Positions 11,393-22,251 of a stretch of 64,000 bases of DNA are shown piece by piece; positions within the stretch are counted from its first letter, which is position 1; each line of letters starts with the position of its first letter. The translations under genes and the position numbers were made by a program. The notes below the pieces were generated by a model. It was not told where the DNA came from and did no database searches. It worked only from the letters and a program-made list of their open reading frames with translations. Source of the DNA: Apricaphanius iberus. Taxonomy: Eukaryota > Chordata > Actinopteri > Cyprinodontiformes > Aphaniidae. The DNA lies in contig JAPXFQ010001402.1 in NCBI GenBank assembly GCA_028564705.1, positions 310,001 to 374,000 on the forward strand. Direction: 5' to 3'.

Positions 11393-12240
11393 AATCAGGA
11401 TCAGCATAAAGTGAATGAAAACAACAGATTGTAAACTTGAAAAATAGACATTGTAAATTTGAAAAAATAATTTGCAAATTTGACAACAGTTTTGAACTTG
11501 AAAAATAGACATTGTAAATTTGAAAAAATAATTTGCAAATTTGACAACAGTGTTGAACTTGAAAAATACACATTGTAAATTTGAAAAATAAATTGTGAAC
11601 TTGAAAAAAAACTGTAAATTTGAAAAACAAAAATATATTGTAAATTTGAATAAATATTGAAAACTTGAATAAAAAATCTATAAACCTAAAACTGTAACCA
11701 TATGAAAAAAAAGGTTATTTGAAACAACTCCTGTTTTGTATTTTCAACCTTTTTTGGCCAGTTTTTACGTTTCTCTTCCCCTTTGCTTTCAGTCCTGAGT
11801 TTGCAGTTTCAATTCAGACTTTTCGTTTTCGGAGTTGAGCCTAATTTTACGTGGGGGCGGGTCTTAGAGCCCATTGGCTACTGGGGACATAATTGGCATC
11901 GGGTGAAAGAGTTTATGTTGACGTAATTTTCGCCCCAGAACAGCGTATGTTGTTGGCGCACGAAAAAACTGATCACGAACCATTATCCGATTTTTCGTTT
12001 TTGGAATGGAAACAATGGATAATGAGAGCTCATTTTTGATTTTGGTATGTTTGTTTGAGGAGAGTGACCTGACCTGGAAGTTCTCTCCGAAGTCGAGGCA
12101 AACACTTTGTGTATAGAGCTGTTCGTTTATACACACACGCTGCCACAACAAACAGACAACCGGACTTTTCATATGTGGATTAAGGACAAAGCAAGAATAG
12201 AGAAGCGTTAGATATAGGTGTTTTATTTTAATGATAGCCA
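11393..12240. repeat. 61-bp tandem repeat array followed by unassigned DNA
   Basis: From about 11430 to 11690 the sequence repeats with a 61-bp period: 'aacttgaaaaat' recurs at 11434, 11495 and 11556. Within it a shorter module close to 'attgtaaatttgaaaaa' is reused, and the array decays into that module at its right end. The part after 11700, including 'gttttcggagttgagcc' and 'acgtgggggcgggtc', looks like dispersed repeat DNA but I cannot name it. No coding evidence. Confidence 0.7.
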
Positions 12241-12242
12241 GT

Positions 12243-12280
12243 TTACGATCACGGAGGTCTGCTTTAGTGAGTAGGGTATT
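12243..12280 (+). repeat. 38-bp inverted repeat, left arm
   Basis: TTACGATCACGGAGGTCTGC and the 18 bases after it are repeated without mismatch, in inverted orientation, at 14470-14507. Similarity stops abruptly on both sides. No target duplication or transposase could be linked to it. Confidence 0.9.
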
Positions 12281-14469
12281 TGTTGCTAGGCCACAATGGT
12301 GATTTTCAACATACTTCTTAGTCTGCGGCTTTTGTCAGACTCCAATACCAACATACAAAGACATGAGACCAGCTGGACCACTTATATGGTGAGCTAATGC
12401 TACAGTAGACTAAAAATAAGCTAAAGCCCAACGTAAAACTGTGTAAATGCTGATGTATTAAGGTTTCAGATAAATGTCCTGTAAAGTCATCGCAGCAGGT
12501 GTCCACCATCACTCCATAGCTTGTGCTCTGGTGGAGCATTAATATATCCAGATACGGTAATTTGGAGCAGTGGCAGTATACTTCCTCCCCCTCAGGTTCT
12601 TATTCTCTACTGCAGACAAAGAAAATAATGCTCTTTAGGTCCAACAGATCCTCCTGTCTGTCCAGTTCAAAGGCAGATATGAAAAGATATCCACAGAGAA
12701 CCAGATGATCGTCCATAGGGAAAGTTCCCCTTACGTCCACAGTCTCTAAATGGAGCACACGTTGCCCTGTGGCTTGGGAGTGAGTCAGAACAAAGGACAC
12801 ACAACTACATGGCTCATAGATATGTATACAAAATCATTTTGATATATTTCCCATGTCCCAGATTTGGCAAAACATTATGATCAGATTATTTCAAAACATT
12901 TTCAAACAAATGGATCCCTGGTCTGATCTCAAATGTAATAATGATTGCTGAAATACCCAGGTTAACCCTAAGTTACGTCCGTCTCCCTGTCAATCTTATC
13001 CTTACCGTTGGTGTAACGGTAGATCTTTTCCTGACCCATTTAACTTCCTGCCTGGGCAATACATTTCAGGCTCAAAAGTCTCCCAAATCCTTGAGGTGAG
13101 TAAAATATCTGAAAATTAATCAGTAAGATCAGTAGGCTCTATGTTGATTTACTACAAAATATGGTGTCTAAGAGCAAACATAACAATTAATAACATAATG
13201 TCTATTCCTCAGATATAAACTGTATCGATACCATAAATTGATTGTTTTTCTTCAATGTTTTGTGGCCTGTTCACAAAGTAAATCAAGAAAAAAAGGGTGG
13301 ATTTTTCTATGTTAGATATTGCTGTTCTAAAGCACTACTAAATAATTGCAGTAACTAAAATAAAAGTAATAGCCATCTGCAAAGGTTCTATCCTCTTCTT
13401 TCTGCTCCTCTTGAAAACAGTCTCTATGGAAAAGTGGCTCTCCTGGTTTCGCTTCACTGAGGTTGAGACAAATAGCTCATATTGAACTAAACCCCTTTGA
13501 ATTTCAGACTTCACACCACTTTTCCTGGACTCTGTCCCTTTAATCAATTAATAATTTCTGCTACTATAATTATGCTACTTACAGTGAGATAAATATGTCC
13601 AACTAGATTTCTCTTCTATTTTAACTGTTGTTGGTGTCGTTAAGGTTACCTGTGATGCTCCTCCCACCTTAGCAATGACCAACAAAGATCCAGACTCCAA
13701 CTCCCCCTCTTTTCAAACTTTATCCAAAGTAATATAGCATAATTTGTCACATCAGTAAACTGGATCGCTATCAAGCTGGCTCAGAGAGAGAAAATATCAA
13801 AATCAAAAAACATCAATTGTTTAAAACAAAATCCGAGAATAGCACTGACTGATAAACATAAAATAGTCTTACAAAAATAGTCTTCAGTTTTCCATACTTC
13901 AAATTCTATCCATATTTATAAAGAAAAAATCCAAGATATAAATCAATGACAAAACAGCTTACCTATACATATTTCTGTGGGACTTGAAGACCACAGTACA
14001 GGACAGGCATGTCTCATTCCCTGATCAAATTGATGTGAAAGTAACCAGGTGGTTGCTTATTGTTAGAAATTGCCAAACTTAAAGAACTTGTTTGTTCTAA
14101 AACTCTAATCTATATTTGAAAGTGACTTTTGTTTCATGTTTCCTATTTAAACAAACCCAAATGTGCTAACTGGAACCCGGATATTCTGACTGTAAACAAT
14201 GAAAACAGTTCATACTTCAAAAACATCTGTCAGATTCTGTAAAATGAGTCAAACATGGTCAAACTTATTTGTGTAATGAAAACTCCAGTTACTTCCCCTA
14301 CATGGCAGTTTACCTTTTTTCTTAAATGTTTGTAACATTCATAATACTCCAATTACCCTTAACAATAAAACAAAAAATACAAAATCCTTTCATAAACAAG
14401 CTTCAAAAGTTAAAATTTCTCTAAACAAAAACTTTTAGAATTAAAACAAAACAACAAAGATCAACAGTC
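12281..14469. other. 2.2 kb between the inverted-repeat arms; no gene recognised
   Basis: AT-rich DNA with only short open frames (about 60-70 codons) on either strand and no motifs. I found no transposase, RNA gene or obvious repeat. It could be the cargo of a non-autonomous element whose ends are the 38-bp arms, but nothing internal proves this. Confidence 0.4.
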
Positions 14470-14507
14470 AATACCCTACTCACTAAAGCAGACCTCCGTG
14501 ATCGTAA
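14470..14507 (-). repeat. 38-bp inverted repeat, right arm
   Basis: Exact reverse complement of 12243-12280, starting 'aataccctactcactaaag' on the plus strand. The flanks of the two arms do not resemble each other. Confidence 0.9.
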
Positions 14508-14614
14508 TCAAAAACAGTCTTCACTAATTAAATGGTATATTATTCAATTGTTCTATTCTATTCTATTATCATAACTATTCTAGAACCCTTTTCTCTAAAT
14601 TCAGGAGGTGCAAA

Positions 14615-14659
14615 TTTTTTTCAGTCCTCTGAACAGCCTGTTCAGAGGACTGAAAAAAA
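14615..14659. repeat. 45-bp perfect palindrome (22-bp arms, 1-base centre)
   Basis: Seven T, then CAGTCCTCTGAACAG, a single C, then CTGTTCAGAGGACTG and A residues. The arms are perfectly complementary over 22 bp with the centre at 14637. The A run continues slightly beyond the arm. It could form a hairpin in single-stranded DNA or RNA. Read on the plus strand, the stem is followed by A and not by U, so it is not a typical terminator. Confidence 0.95.
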
Positions 14660-15782
14660 AAAGTATTCTGTTGAGAATCCTGGCATCAAATAGAATGATA
14701 GTATTAATTTTTGTTTTACTAAAATTTTGTGTTTTGCTCTGTGTTGTAAACAGGAGTTTGGGATTTCTTTTTATGTTTTTTGGTGCCAAATTTAGCAATT
14801 TGGCAAAGAGGGAAGAGCTGAGTTCATCCTAGTACTAAAATGATGATTAGAGAAATTATTACTAATATTTTTACTAATTGTGTTGAAGTTAAAGAATGGG
14901 AAATGGATGAGATTTCTGTTTTGTTTGTTTGCAATTATTATAACTTATTTTTTCTGATTTAACAGGATGGTGTGTTTTATTGAAGTAAATTAAAACCTTC
15001 TGGTTTCCTTAGAGGATGATACCTACACAGAATTATTTTTGGTGATCTTACTTTTTTGTTTTCAGATGTTTTAGGAATTGTATAATCATTTACCCTAACT
15101 CATATAACTAGATGAGAAGTCATACATGTATGGTTGTATATTGTTTGAAGAAAGTTCTTTGAGCTCATTCACAGACACCCGGACACTTTGGAGATTACTC
15201 TTCTTCATTCTTTGTGGAGAATGAAATACCTTTCTGACACATTATACACAACAGCGAAGTGAGCTTTCTCTACTTGCTTCACCGAGTACGCACAGTGGCC
15301 CCGTTGAGGGTTCTGGCCTATGAAACATCAAATTGGTCGGCTCCAGGCTGTTTGGATCAAAACCTGTCTACAATGTGGATGTTGATGGACAAAAAGGTGC
15401 GTCAACAGGTTAAAAACAGCGCATAATGAATGCTCTTTGCCATGAATTCTTGCTGACCACTGCTAAAGATTTAAAGTGATTATTTGATGAGCTCACTGGA
15501 CCAGGAAGCAACAGGATTCAAGAAATAAGGAACAAAAAAACACAGTTCACATAATAATCCCCTGTGACTGAGACGGACAGCAGGTTAGTCTACACCTGTA
15601 TTCTGAAGATTTCACCTGGACGCAAAAGGATGAATACAGACAATGAAAATGTATGACGACTGAGAATCTACATCAATATAGCCCATTTCCTTTATATTAT
15701 CTGCTCTTATTGGATGCAAGCAGTATTCCCTTGACCTGTGATCTGAGGTGACTTCAATCAACAGCTTACTATGATGCTGTTA

Positions 15783-15783
<1 letters not shown>
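14660..15783. other. No gene recognised
   Basis: AT-rich DNA. A minus-strand frame and a plus-strand frame over 14600-14830 are both products of the palindrome and its flanks. The part at 15160-15640 is more balanced in composition but shows no motif I can name. Confidence 0.3.

Positions 15784-15863
<80 letters not shown>
15784..15863. repeat. (GATA)n microsatellite
   Basis: About twenty uninterrupted GATA units. Long pure arrays of this type are common and highly variable in fish genomes. Confidence 0.98.
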
Positions 15864-17206
15864 CATAATAAGTGCAATTTGTGTGTGTCGATGTTTTTTT
15901 GCAAGTCAGCCATCTGGGCTAAGCCCCTGATCTCCTTGAGTCCTAAATAAATACCTGAAGGCGTGAGTTTATCACTGAAGCAGAAATTTTGAAAATAATA
16001 ACGGAGAAGTACTCTATTAAGCTGCTGTCCTTGTATTTTTTGTGTGTTACTGTTAATTTTTGAAAGTGGCTTTCAGACCAGAGAAATACCACTGTACCGC
16101 AAACAACACGTTTAAAATTTCTAACAGCTCCATGTAGTCGACTTATATCTGCAAGTAAACTTCCCAAGTCTCTTCTCTACAACTTTCATTAAACATAGTT
16201 GTTTCTCTTTCTTGCGTAAAGAACAGTCTTTGCTGTCTCCTCTCTTTTTTGTTTCAGACTTTTTTTCTGCCTCATTATTCTCATCAGCAATCTTCTCATC
16301 AAGCCTTCCTTTCCTTGTATCGGACTCCTCGTGCGTTTCTGTGACCCTGAAACCTGTCTAATGTATTATCTGATGGGGTGTGTGTACATGAAAAGATTGC
16401 TCAGTTGTATGTTCAGAAGTGAATGCTAATGAGGGAGTAATTAGCAATGATCTCTTAGCTGTTATAATATGCGACAGAGACATTAAGCAAGTCTTTTGGC
16501 CTAATGATACAATTTATTGGGGGCTTAAACAATAATTAGACACACTGTAATTTGCTCACACATAAGGAACTATAATCCTGAATATGTTCTATGACAGAAA
16601 TTCACCCTCAAATTGAATGCAATATTTTTGATGTTTGATAAATCTAGCAAATAAATCATATCTCTAATTTCACTGACTCTTTTAGTCTTTCAATTTACAG
16701 AATTTAATATCTTAAAAACTATACAAAGTTTGGACATTTTCAATTATTCCATCTTATTTTTGTCATAGAAGAAAGCAGAAAACTTAAACCAAAGAACCCA
16801 AGGAATATGGTTGTATACTGGGAACAAAAGTTACTGCTATTTTTGTGGAAATAAACCTTCCAGTGAAGACTTCCTTCAAATGTCCAGTTCACGATTTGAT
16901 ATTACACAAGGAATGGGGTCAGATATGTTTTGGTGCTGAAACAGCAATATGTGTTTAGCAATTTCATCAACAGCATCTAGCTAGTAAAGAAGGGCTTACC
17001 CAGATTTTTTTTTAAATCTTGAAATCTTAATACACTCAAGCTTTATCCAGAAAACCTTTATATCATGTTTCTTTTTTGACCATCTAGAAACGTGCTCAGT
17101 GTTGAAGTTCAAACCCCGGAAACTAGTTGAATTGCCCAAGTAAATAAGATAATTTGTTTCGTAGATTTTATGTCTTTATATATTTGCATACTAAGTATGT
17201 TTGTAT

Positions 17207-17209
<3 letters not shown>
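15864..17209. other. No gene recognised
   Basis: Low-complexity, AT-rich sequence with no open frame above 75 codons and no motif. Nothing supported. Confidence 0.3.

Positions 17210-17249
<40 letters not shown>
17210..17249. repeat. (TA)n microsatellite
   Basis: About twenty pure TA units, ending before 'ccttccattctc'. Confidence 0.97.
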
Positions 17250-17251
<2 letters not shown>

Positions 17252-17814
17252 TTCCATTCTCATTTATCTAGCATCAATTGACAGGGGCTGTCTTTAATGT
17301 TGTGTTGACACACATGAGCCTGGCTTTTTAAGCCTCGCTGGAATCAGCGGGGATAGATTTCACTTGAGCTTCGTTGGTGGAACTAAATACACCTGGAGTG
17401 AACTGTGGCACTAATTCGAGTGGGGTTTTTCTTAATGAGCCTTAATATTTTGAGCTTCCTTCATGGAATATCCCTCTGGCATCGTTTTGGTGCCATAGTT
17501 GTTGTGCCAACCACTGGTTACTGTGGTATTTCCTCCTGCTGAAGAAATAGCTGAACAAGGCCTCCTACAGTCTTTTCTAATTCTGATTATTTCAACACAA
17601 AAACTATGACTGAAGTGGTGGTTGTCAGTCTCCAGTTTGGCAGCGAGCTACAGATTCAGCCTCCAGAACAACATTAGTTGCAAGAGTGTGTGTTCAGGCC
17701 ACAGCAGTTGAACAGTTTGTATTTTAAGTGTGATTGTTGGATTTTTTTACTTTCTCTGTGAGAATGCCTGTTTGGCTGAATGGATTACAGGATTTTATTT
17801 TACAATCCTAAAGA

Positions 17815-18492
17815 ATGCCACATATGCTTCCTATTGGTAAAATCATTAGGCAGCATGGGATAAATTTCCATAGTTACTCAGATGATACACAGCTATATCT
17901 ATCCATAAATCCTGCTGAATCCAATCAGTTAGGAAGACTACAGGCATGTCTGGAAGACATACAAATTTGGATGACTCTAACCTTCTTGCTTCTTAATTCT
18001 TATAAAACAGAAGTTGTCGTCTTTGGACCAGAAGCTCTGAAAAAGAAACTACTTAGTCAAACCCTTCACCTGGACAGCATTAAATTAGCCTCCAGTAATA
18101 AAGCAAAGAACATCGGTGTTATTTTTGACCAAGATATGTCATTTAGATCTCACATTAAAGAAGTCTCTAGGATTTCCTTTTTTCACCTTAGGAATATTGC
18201 AAAAATTAGAACCATCCTGTCCAGGAATGATGCTGAAAAACTAGTCCATTCCTTTGTTACTTCAAGGCTGGATTACTGTAACTCTTTATTCTCAGATAGT
18301 CCAAAGAATACAATTAAAAGTCTTCAGTTAGTCCAAAATGCTGCTGCAAGGGTTCTAATGAATGAAAGAAGAAGAGATCACATTTCCCCTGTTTGTCTTC
18401 ACTGGCTCCCAGTAAAATCTAGAATAGAATTCAAGATCCTCCTTCTCACATATAAAGCTCTTACTGTAATAATCAAGCTCCATCATACATAA
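17815..18492 (+). pseudogene. LINE ORF2 reverse transcriptase, C-terminal fragment
   Basis: A 225-residue frame. 'HSYSDDTQLYLSI' near residue 20 is the catalytic palm motif, normally YADD and here SDD. After it come 'LNSYKTEVVVFGPEALKKK' and 'NIGVIFDQDMSFRSHIKEV' (about 97-115). Further on are 'FVTSRLDYCNSLFSD' and 'LQLVQNAAARVLMNERRR', in the order typical of L2/CR1-clade ORF2. The endonuclease and the fingers region of RT are missing, and the annotated start is only where the truncation falls. A frame break near 18470 separates it from the remaining coding-like sequence. It would have copied LINE RNA at nicked target DNA. Confidence 0.85.
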
Positions 18493-19063
18493 ATGACCTG
18501 ATTGTTCCATATGTTCCTAACAGAGCCCTTCGCTCTCAGACTGAAGTCTACTGATAGTTCCTAGGGTTTCTCAAAGTAGAATGGATGGCAAATCTTTCAG
18601 TTATCAGGCTCCCCTCCTATGGAACCAGCTCCCAGGGTTGGTTCGTGAAGCAGACAACTTGTCAATTTTTTAAACTAGGCTTAAAACCTTCCTCTTTGAC
18701 AAAGCTTACAGTTAGAGACCAGTTAACAGGTTAGTCTCATCCGCCCTGCTTGACAACCCTGACTAAGATGGCATTACAGTGGAGGTACGTTCTCCACATC
18801 CTGCTACCAGCTTCTGCATCAGTTCTGTTCCTCTTTCTGTGTCTCTGCTGCCTTCTCCAAACCCCATACGGTCTCGGCTTTTTCCTCTCCACTGTCGCTT
18901 CATGCTTGCTCAGTGTGAGATTGCTGAGAAGTCAGGACGCAATCTTCTGTGGTTCTCTAATTCCTAAATTAAACATTGTATTATAATAACTCTTCTTGTA
19001 AAGTGCCTTGAGATGACATCTGTTGTGAAATGGCGCTATATAAATAAACTGAATTGAATTGAA
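17815..19063 (+). mobile_element. L2-like LINE, 5'-truncated 3' part of ORF2 plus tail
   Basis: The element begins inside the reverse transcriptase. It runs through the rest of ORF2 and a 3' untranslated part ending 'gtgccttgagatgacatc', 'gcgctatataaataaa' and a gaattg repeat. Its tail is homologous, in either orientation, to 2633-2880 and 29220-29455, and its ORF2 end to 28448-28700. The three copies therefore form one family in this window. Confidence 0.88.
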
Positions 19064-21550
19064 GAACAGCAGCTGGATCAAAGAACAAAGACGCCTGATG
19101 GACAGTGAAGTAAGTAGCTACATGCTAATGCTAATGTGGGTTAGCCATTTATCAAGCTGCTTATGTAATCTTATACCAGCATTGTGTTAATTAATTGATC
19201 TGTAGCATCTCAGAATATTCAGTAAACAGGTGCAAACAACACCCACGGCTTTTTTATATACTGGGCTGGAAAGATTTGCTTAGTGGATGCAGCTTAGTTG
19301 GTTAGGGCTGTGTCTAAAGCCTGGAGATTTAGCAAATGAAATAGGCTTTATTGACGCAGTTTTTTACACAAAAAAAATAAAGCATAACAACCACTGAGCC
19401 CTCAATATAACAGAGTTTCATTGTGGTACTCTGTGCTTTTTCAAATAATTTGTGAGAATACTGTTTGTGATGAAGCTTAGCAGTTTGTTTCAGTTTGATC
19501 TGCTCCAGGCTCTGCAGGGGAACGGGGGGTTTCACTTCATGGTCTAACATTAACTATAGGATACAAGTTAAATTTCAGGACAAATTGATACTGTATAACA
19601 CCAACTGTAACATTTTATCATATACATTTCAATCCAGAAGTTGAAAGCTGTAAAATAGCATGATATAGTCCCTTTAAGGCCGTTTTCACATGTGTGGCTG
19701 TGCAAGAAACCGGCCAGACAAAAATGCAAATTTTCTGTTCACATGGTGCGATCTCTGACCGTATTTGAGTCCAGTGTATTACATGACGGACTATGCCAAA
19801 ACAGTAGGTGGCAGTATATAAATAATTCTATAGCTATCCAACAAACAAGGGAGTGAGAAGGACATCATAAAACGAGCGACAGCCTAGAATGTAAACACGT
19901 TGGTCTACTGGTCAACTGGTACCTGAAGCCATCTACAGGGTGAGTGTAGTAGTAAACCCACTGCTTTGTAACGTGATGTGTTGCTGTGGGATGCTTGAAT
20001 TGTATTGTTTTGATCTCTTTATGGTCGCATGGCGATTCTGTAACATCGGTCGACGGTGTCGTCACTTCTGTGTGGAGCGTGTCTATTTGTCTTAGATACG
20101 GCGAGAGTAAAGGTTGTGTTCACATGATTCGTATCCACTCGTACCTGGACTCTGATCCTACCTCCAAGGCAGGTCTTTCAAATACAAATAAAATTGCCTT
20201 GCTTTGCCTCGCCTTTCTGGTCGCATCCTGGCACGGTCCAGGCTGTGTTCACAAGGTACGAAATAAGTGGATTTTGAGCAAATACGGTACCCGAATACGG
20301 ACTTGAGTCCCATTGGAAAACACCCTAAGTTAATTGGTTATATGTAGTTACAGAGACCACAGTTAGTGGTTTTTGTTACTGTGTAGAAATAGTTAAATGT
20401 ATTCATCAGCTTGATGAGTGATGGCAAGATATGGGTTCTATATTCAGTTGCTGAGACTGAATAACAGTTAAAATGGAAAAAATAGAACATGTCAATATAA
20501 TTTAAAAATTGACAGGTAAAAATAGATTATGAAGGGATTTTTTTTTGACCCCTCAGTCAAGATGACCAACAACAAAAAGACACAGAGCCTTAATCAACTT
20601 ACATTATATCTCCAATTTCTTTCTACTTTTAATCCTTTTGTATGCATAATTTATTTTAATATATGGATGCTCATAATGCTTCATTAAACACAAGGGTAAC
20701 ACACACACACACACACATGGAGGAGGTTGGAGGTGCAACTGATTTTCTAAACACACTCCATAAACAATTTGTGAAAAGACAAAGAAAGGTGTGTCCTCCA
20801 CAAAACTTATGCTTTTTTTTCTAATATTTCCTTACTGAATTGGATATAACCTTTTGCATTAAATAAAACTAATGCAATAAAAAAATAAAAATATACCATC
20901 GAATGAGCAGGCAGAAAAAGCTTTACATTCGCTGTTTCTTAAAGACAGTCCAAAAATCAGCATTTGATTAGTCAGGATACATTTACAGTTAAAATATAGA
21001 GGCAGATTTACACATTTTAGAGCAGGCTTCTCTAAGATTTCACTATAGTTTTGTTTTGCTGAAAGGGAGAGAAACATGGCAAAGTTTTCTTCCACCTGAC
21101 TTGCATGATGGGAACTGACAGTAGATCAGAGCTTTCAACAGTAAAAGGCAATGTGAGGGGAGTGGACAGTGCTGCTGGGCTTCAGAGATGGCTAAGAAAC
21201 TGTTAGAAGACAGGTTTTCTCTGGCAAGGGGAATTGTCCAAGACCTTGTGGGCCAGCAAATTACAAAAAGAAATTGGAGTCTGGGTGGATGGATGTGCAG
21301 GAGTCTGAATATGATAGGACATCTCTGCTATTATTACTGCCCTGGCTTCCCCTGATGGTGTAAAATCAGAAATGGTTGAGGAAAAGGAAGATTTCCTTGC
21401 AGGAGTTCGAGTTTTAGTGAAACAAAAAAGTATTTGGCAGCCACCGATTTTGCAAGTTGTCTCACTCAAAAAAATAAGCAAGGTCTGTGATTTGCATCAT
21501 AGGTACACCTCAACTGTCCGGGAAATTACATTGTATGTTTTTTAAATAAT
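19064..21550. other. No gene recognised; possible MITE at 19.7-20.3 kb
   Basis: Around 19681-20330 there are phrases such as 'ccgttttcacatg', 'gtaggtggcagta' and, near the right edge, 'caagtccgtattcggg' on the minus strand. The left side also holds 'ccgtatttgagtcc'. These suggest an imperfect inverted-repeat element, but I could not fix its ends. A short (CA)n run lies at 20700-20717. Short open frames elsewhere show no motif. Confidence 0.35.
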
Positions 21551-21751
21551 TTGTTTATATAATGGTGCAGAGAAAAAGTATTTAGCACCTACAAACAAGC
21601 TATAACTCTGGTCTCTTACAGACATCTTACTTATTTGAGAAGCTCTTGTGTCCTCCACTTGTTACCTGTATTAATGGCACCTGTTTGAATTTATTATCTC
21701 TATAATTGGCACTTGTCCCTACCTTCAAACAGTCAGACCCCAACATCCACC

Positions 21752-22075
21752 ATGGCCAAGAAGACCAGAGAGCTGTCAAAGAACAGCAGAGACAAGATTG
21801 TGAACCAGCACAAGATTATGATGAGCCAATGTGCAGTAGGCATGCAGTTTAGTGAGAAGAGAGCAACAAGAAGTTATTGAAAAATTGAATTAATACAAGA
21901 TCATGACAATCTCTCTCCACCTGGGGCTTCATGCAAGATCTCACCTCATTGGGTGCAGATGATCTTGAGAATGGAACAGGCCGGAACAACACAAATGGAA
22001 CTGGTCAATTACCTGAGAAGGACTGAAACTAAGATTACTCTTAGTAACACATTGATGAAGTCATACAGTAGTTTA
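21752..22075 (+). pseudogene. Tc1-like transposase, N-terminal remnant
   Basis: From the ATG at 21752 the frame reads 'MAKKTRELSKNSRDKIVN' and then 'FSEKRAT', the start of a Tc1-type paired helix-turn-helix domain. A stop follows after about 42 codons. Further recognisable DNA-binding-domain wording continues in other frames to about 22075. The catalytic domain is absent. 'ggtgcagagaaaaagtatttagcacc' near 21563 may be a decayed terminal repeat. It differs from the intact Tc1 at 9.2 kb. Confidence 0.75.
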
Positions 22076-22250
22076 GTTAAATGAAGGCAACTGGACTTTT
22101 CTTGTTGTCTTGGAAACACTAATTTCTGAACAACTGAATTGGGAGTATCAGATTTATAATCCTAAAGTTAGTGTCGTTAAGGCTCACTAATGAGGCTATC
22201 TTTATTAGTTCATAGTATTCAGGAAATGGAAAGGACCTTGAGATGTAACC
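22076..22250. repeat. Dispersed repeat fragment, unnamed
   Basis: 'ggcaactggacttttcttg' and 'gtgtcgttaaggctcactaa' are wording I associate with a common teleost retroelement 3' segment, but I cannot assign the family. It directly abuts the Tc1 remnant, so one probably truncated the other. Confidence 0.35.
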
Positions 22251-22251
22251 A

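Noticed and set aside
11425..11690. CRISPR-like array
   Set aside because: The 61-bp units are direct tandem repeats without unique spacers, and the context is eukaryotic.
14615..14659. Transcription terminator
   Set aside because: The hairpin is not followed by a T run on the plus strand in a way that suits a bacterial terminator, and the DNA is eukaryotic.
19275..19340. tRNA-like 'gcttagttggttagggct'
   Set aside because: Resembles an A box but no proper B box follows and no cloverleaf can be formed, so it is at most a decayed SINE head.
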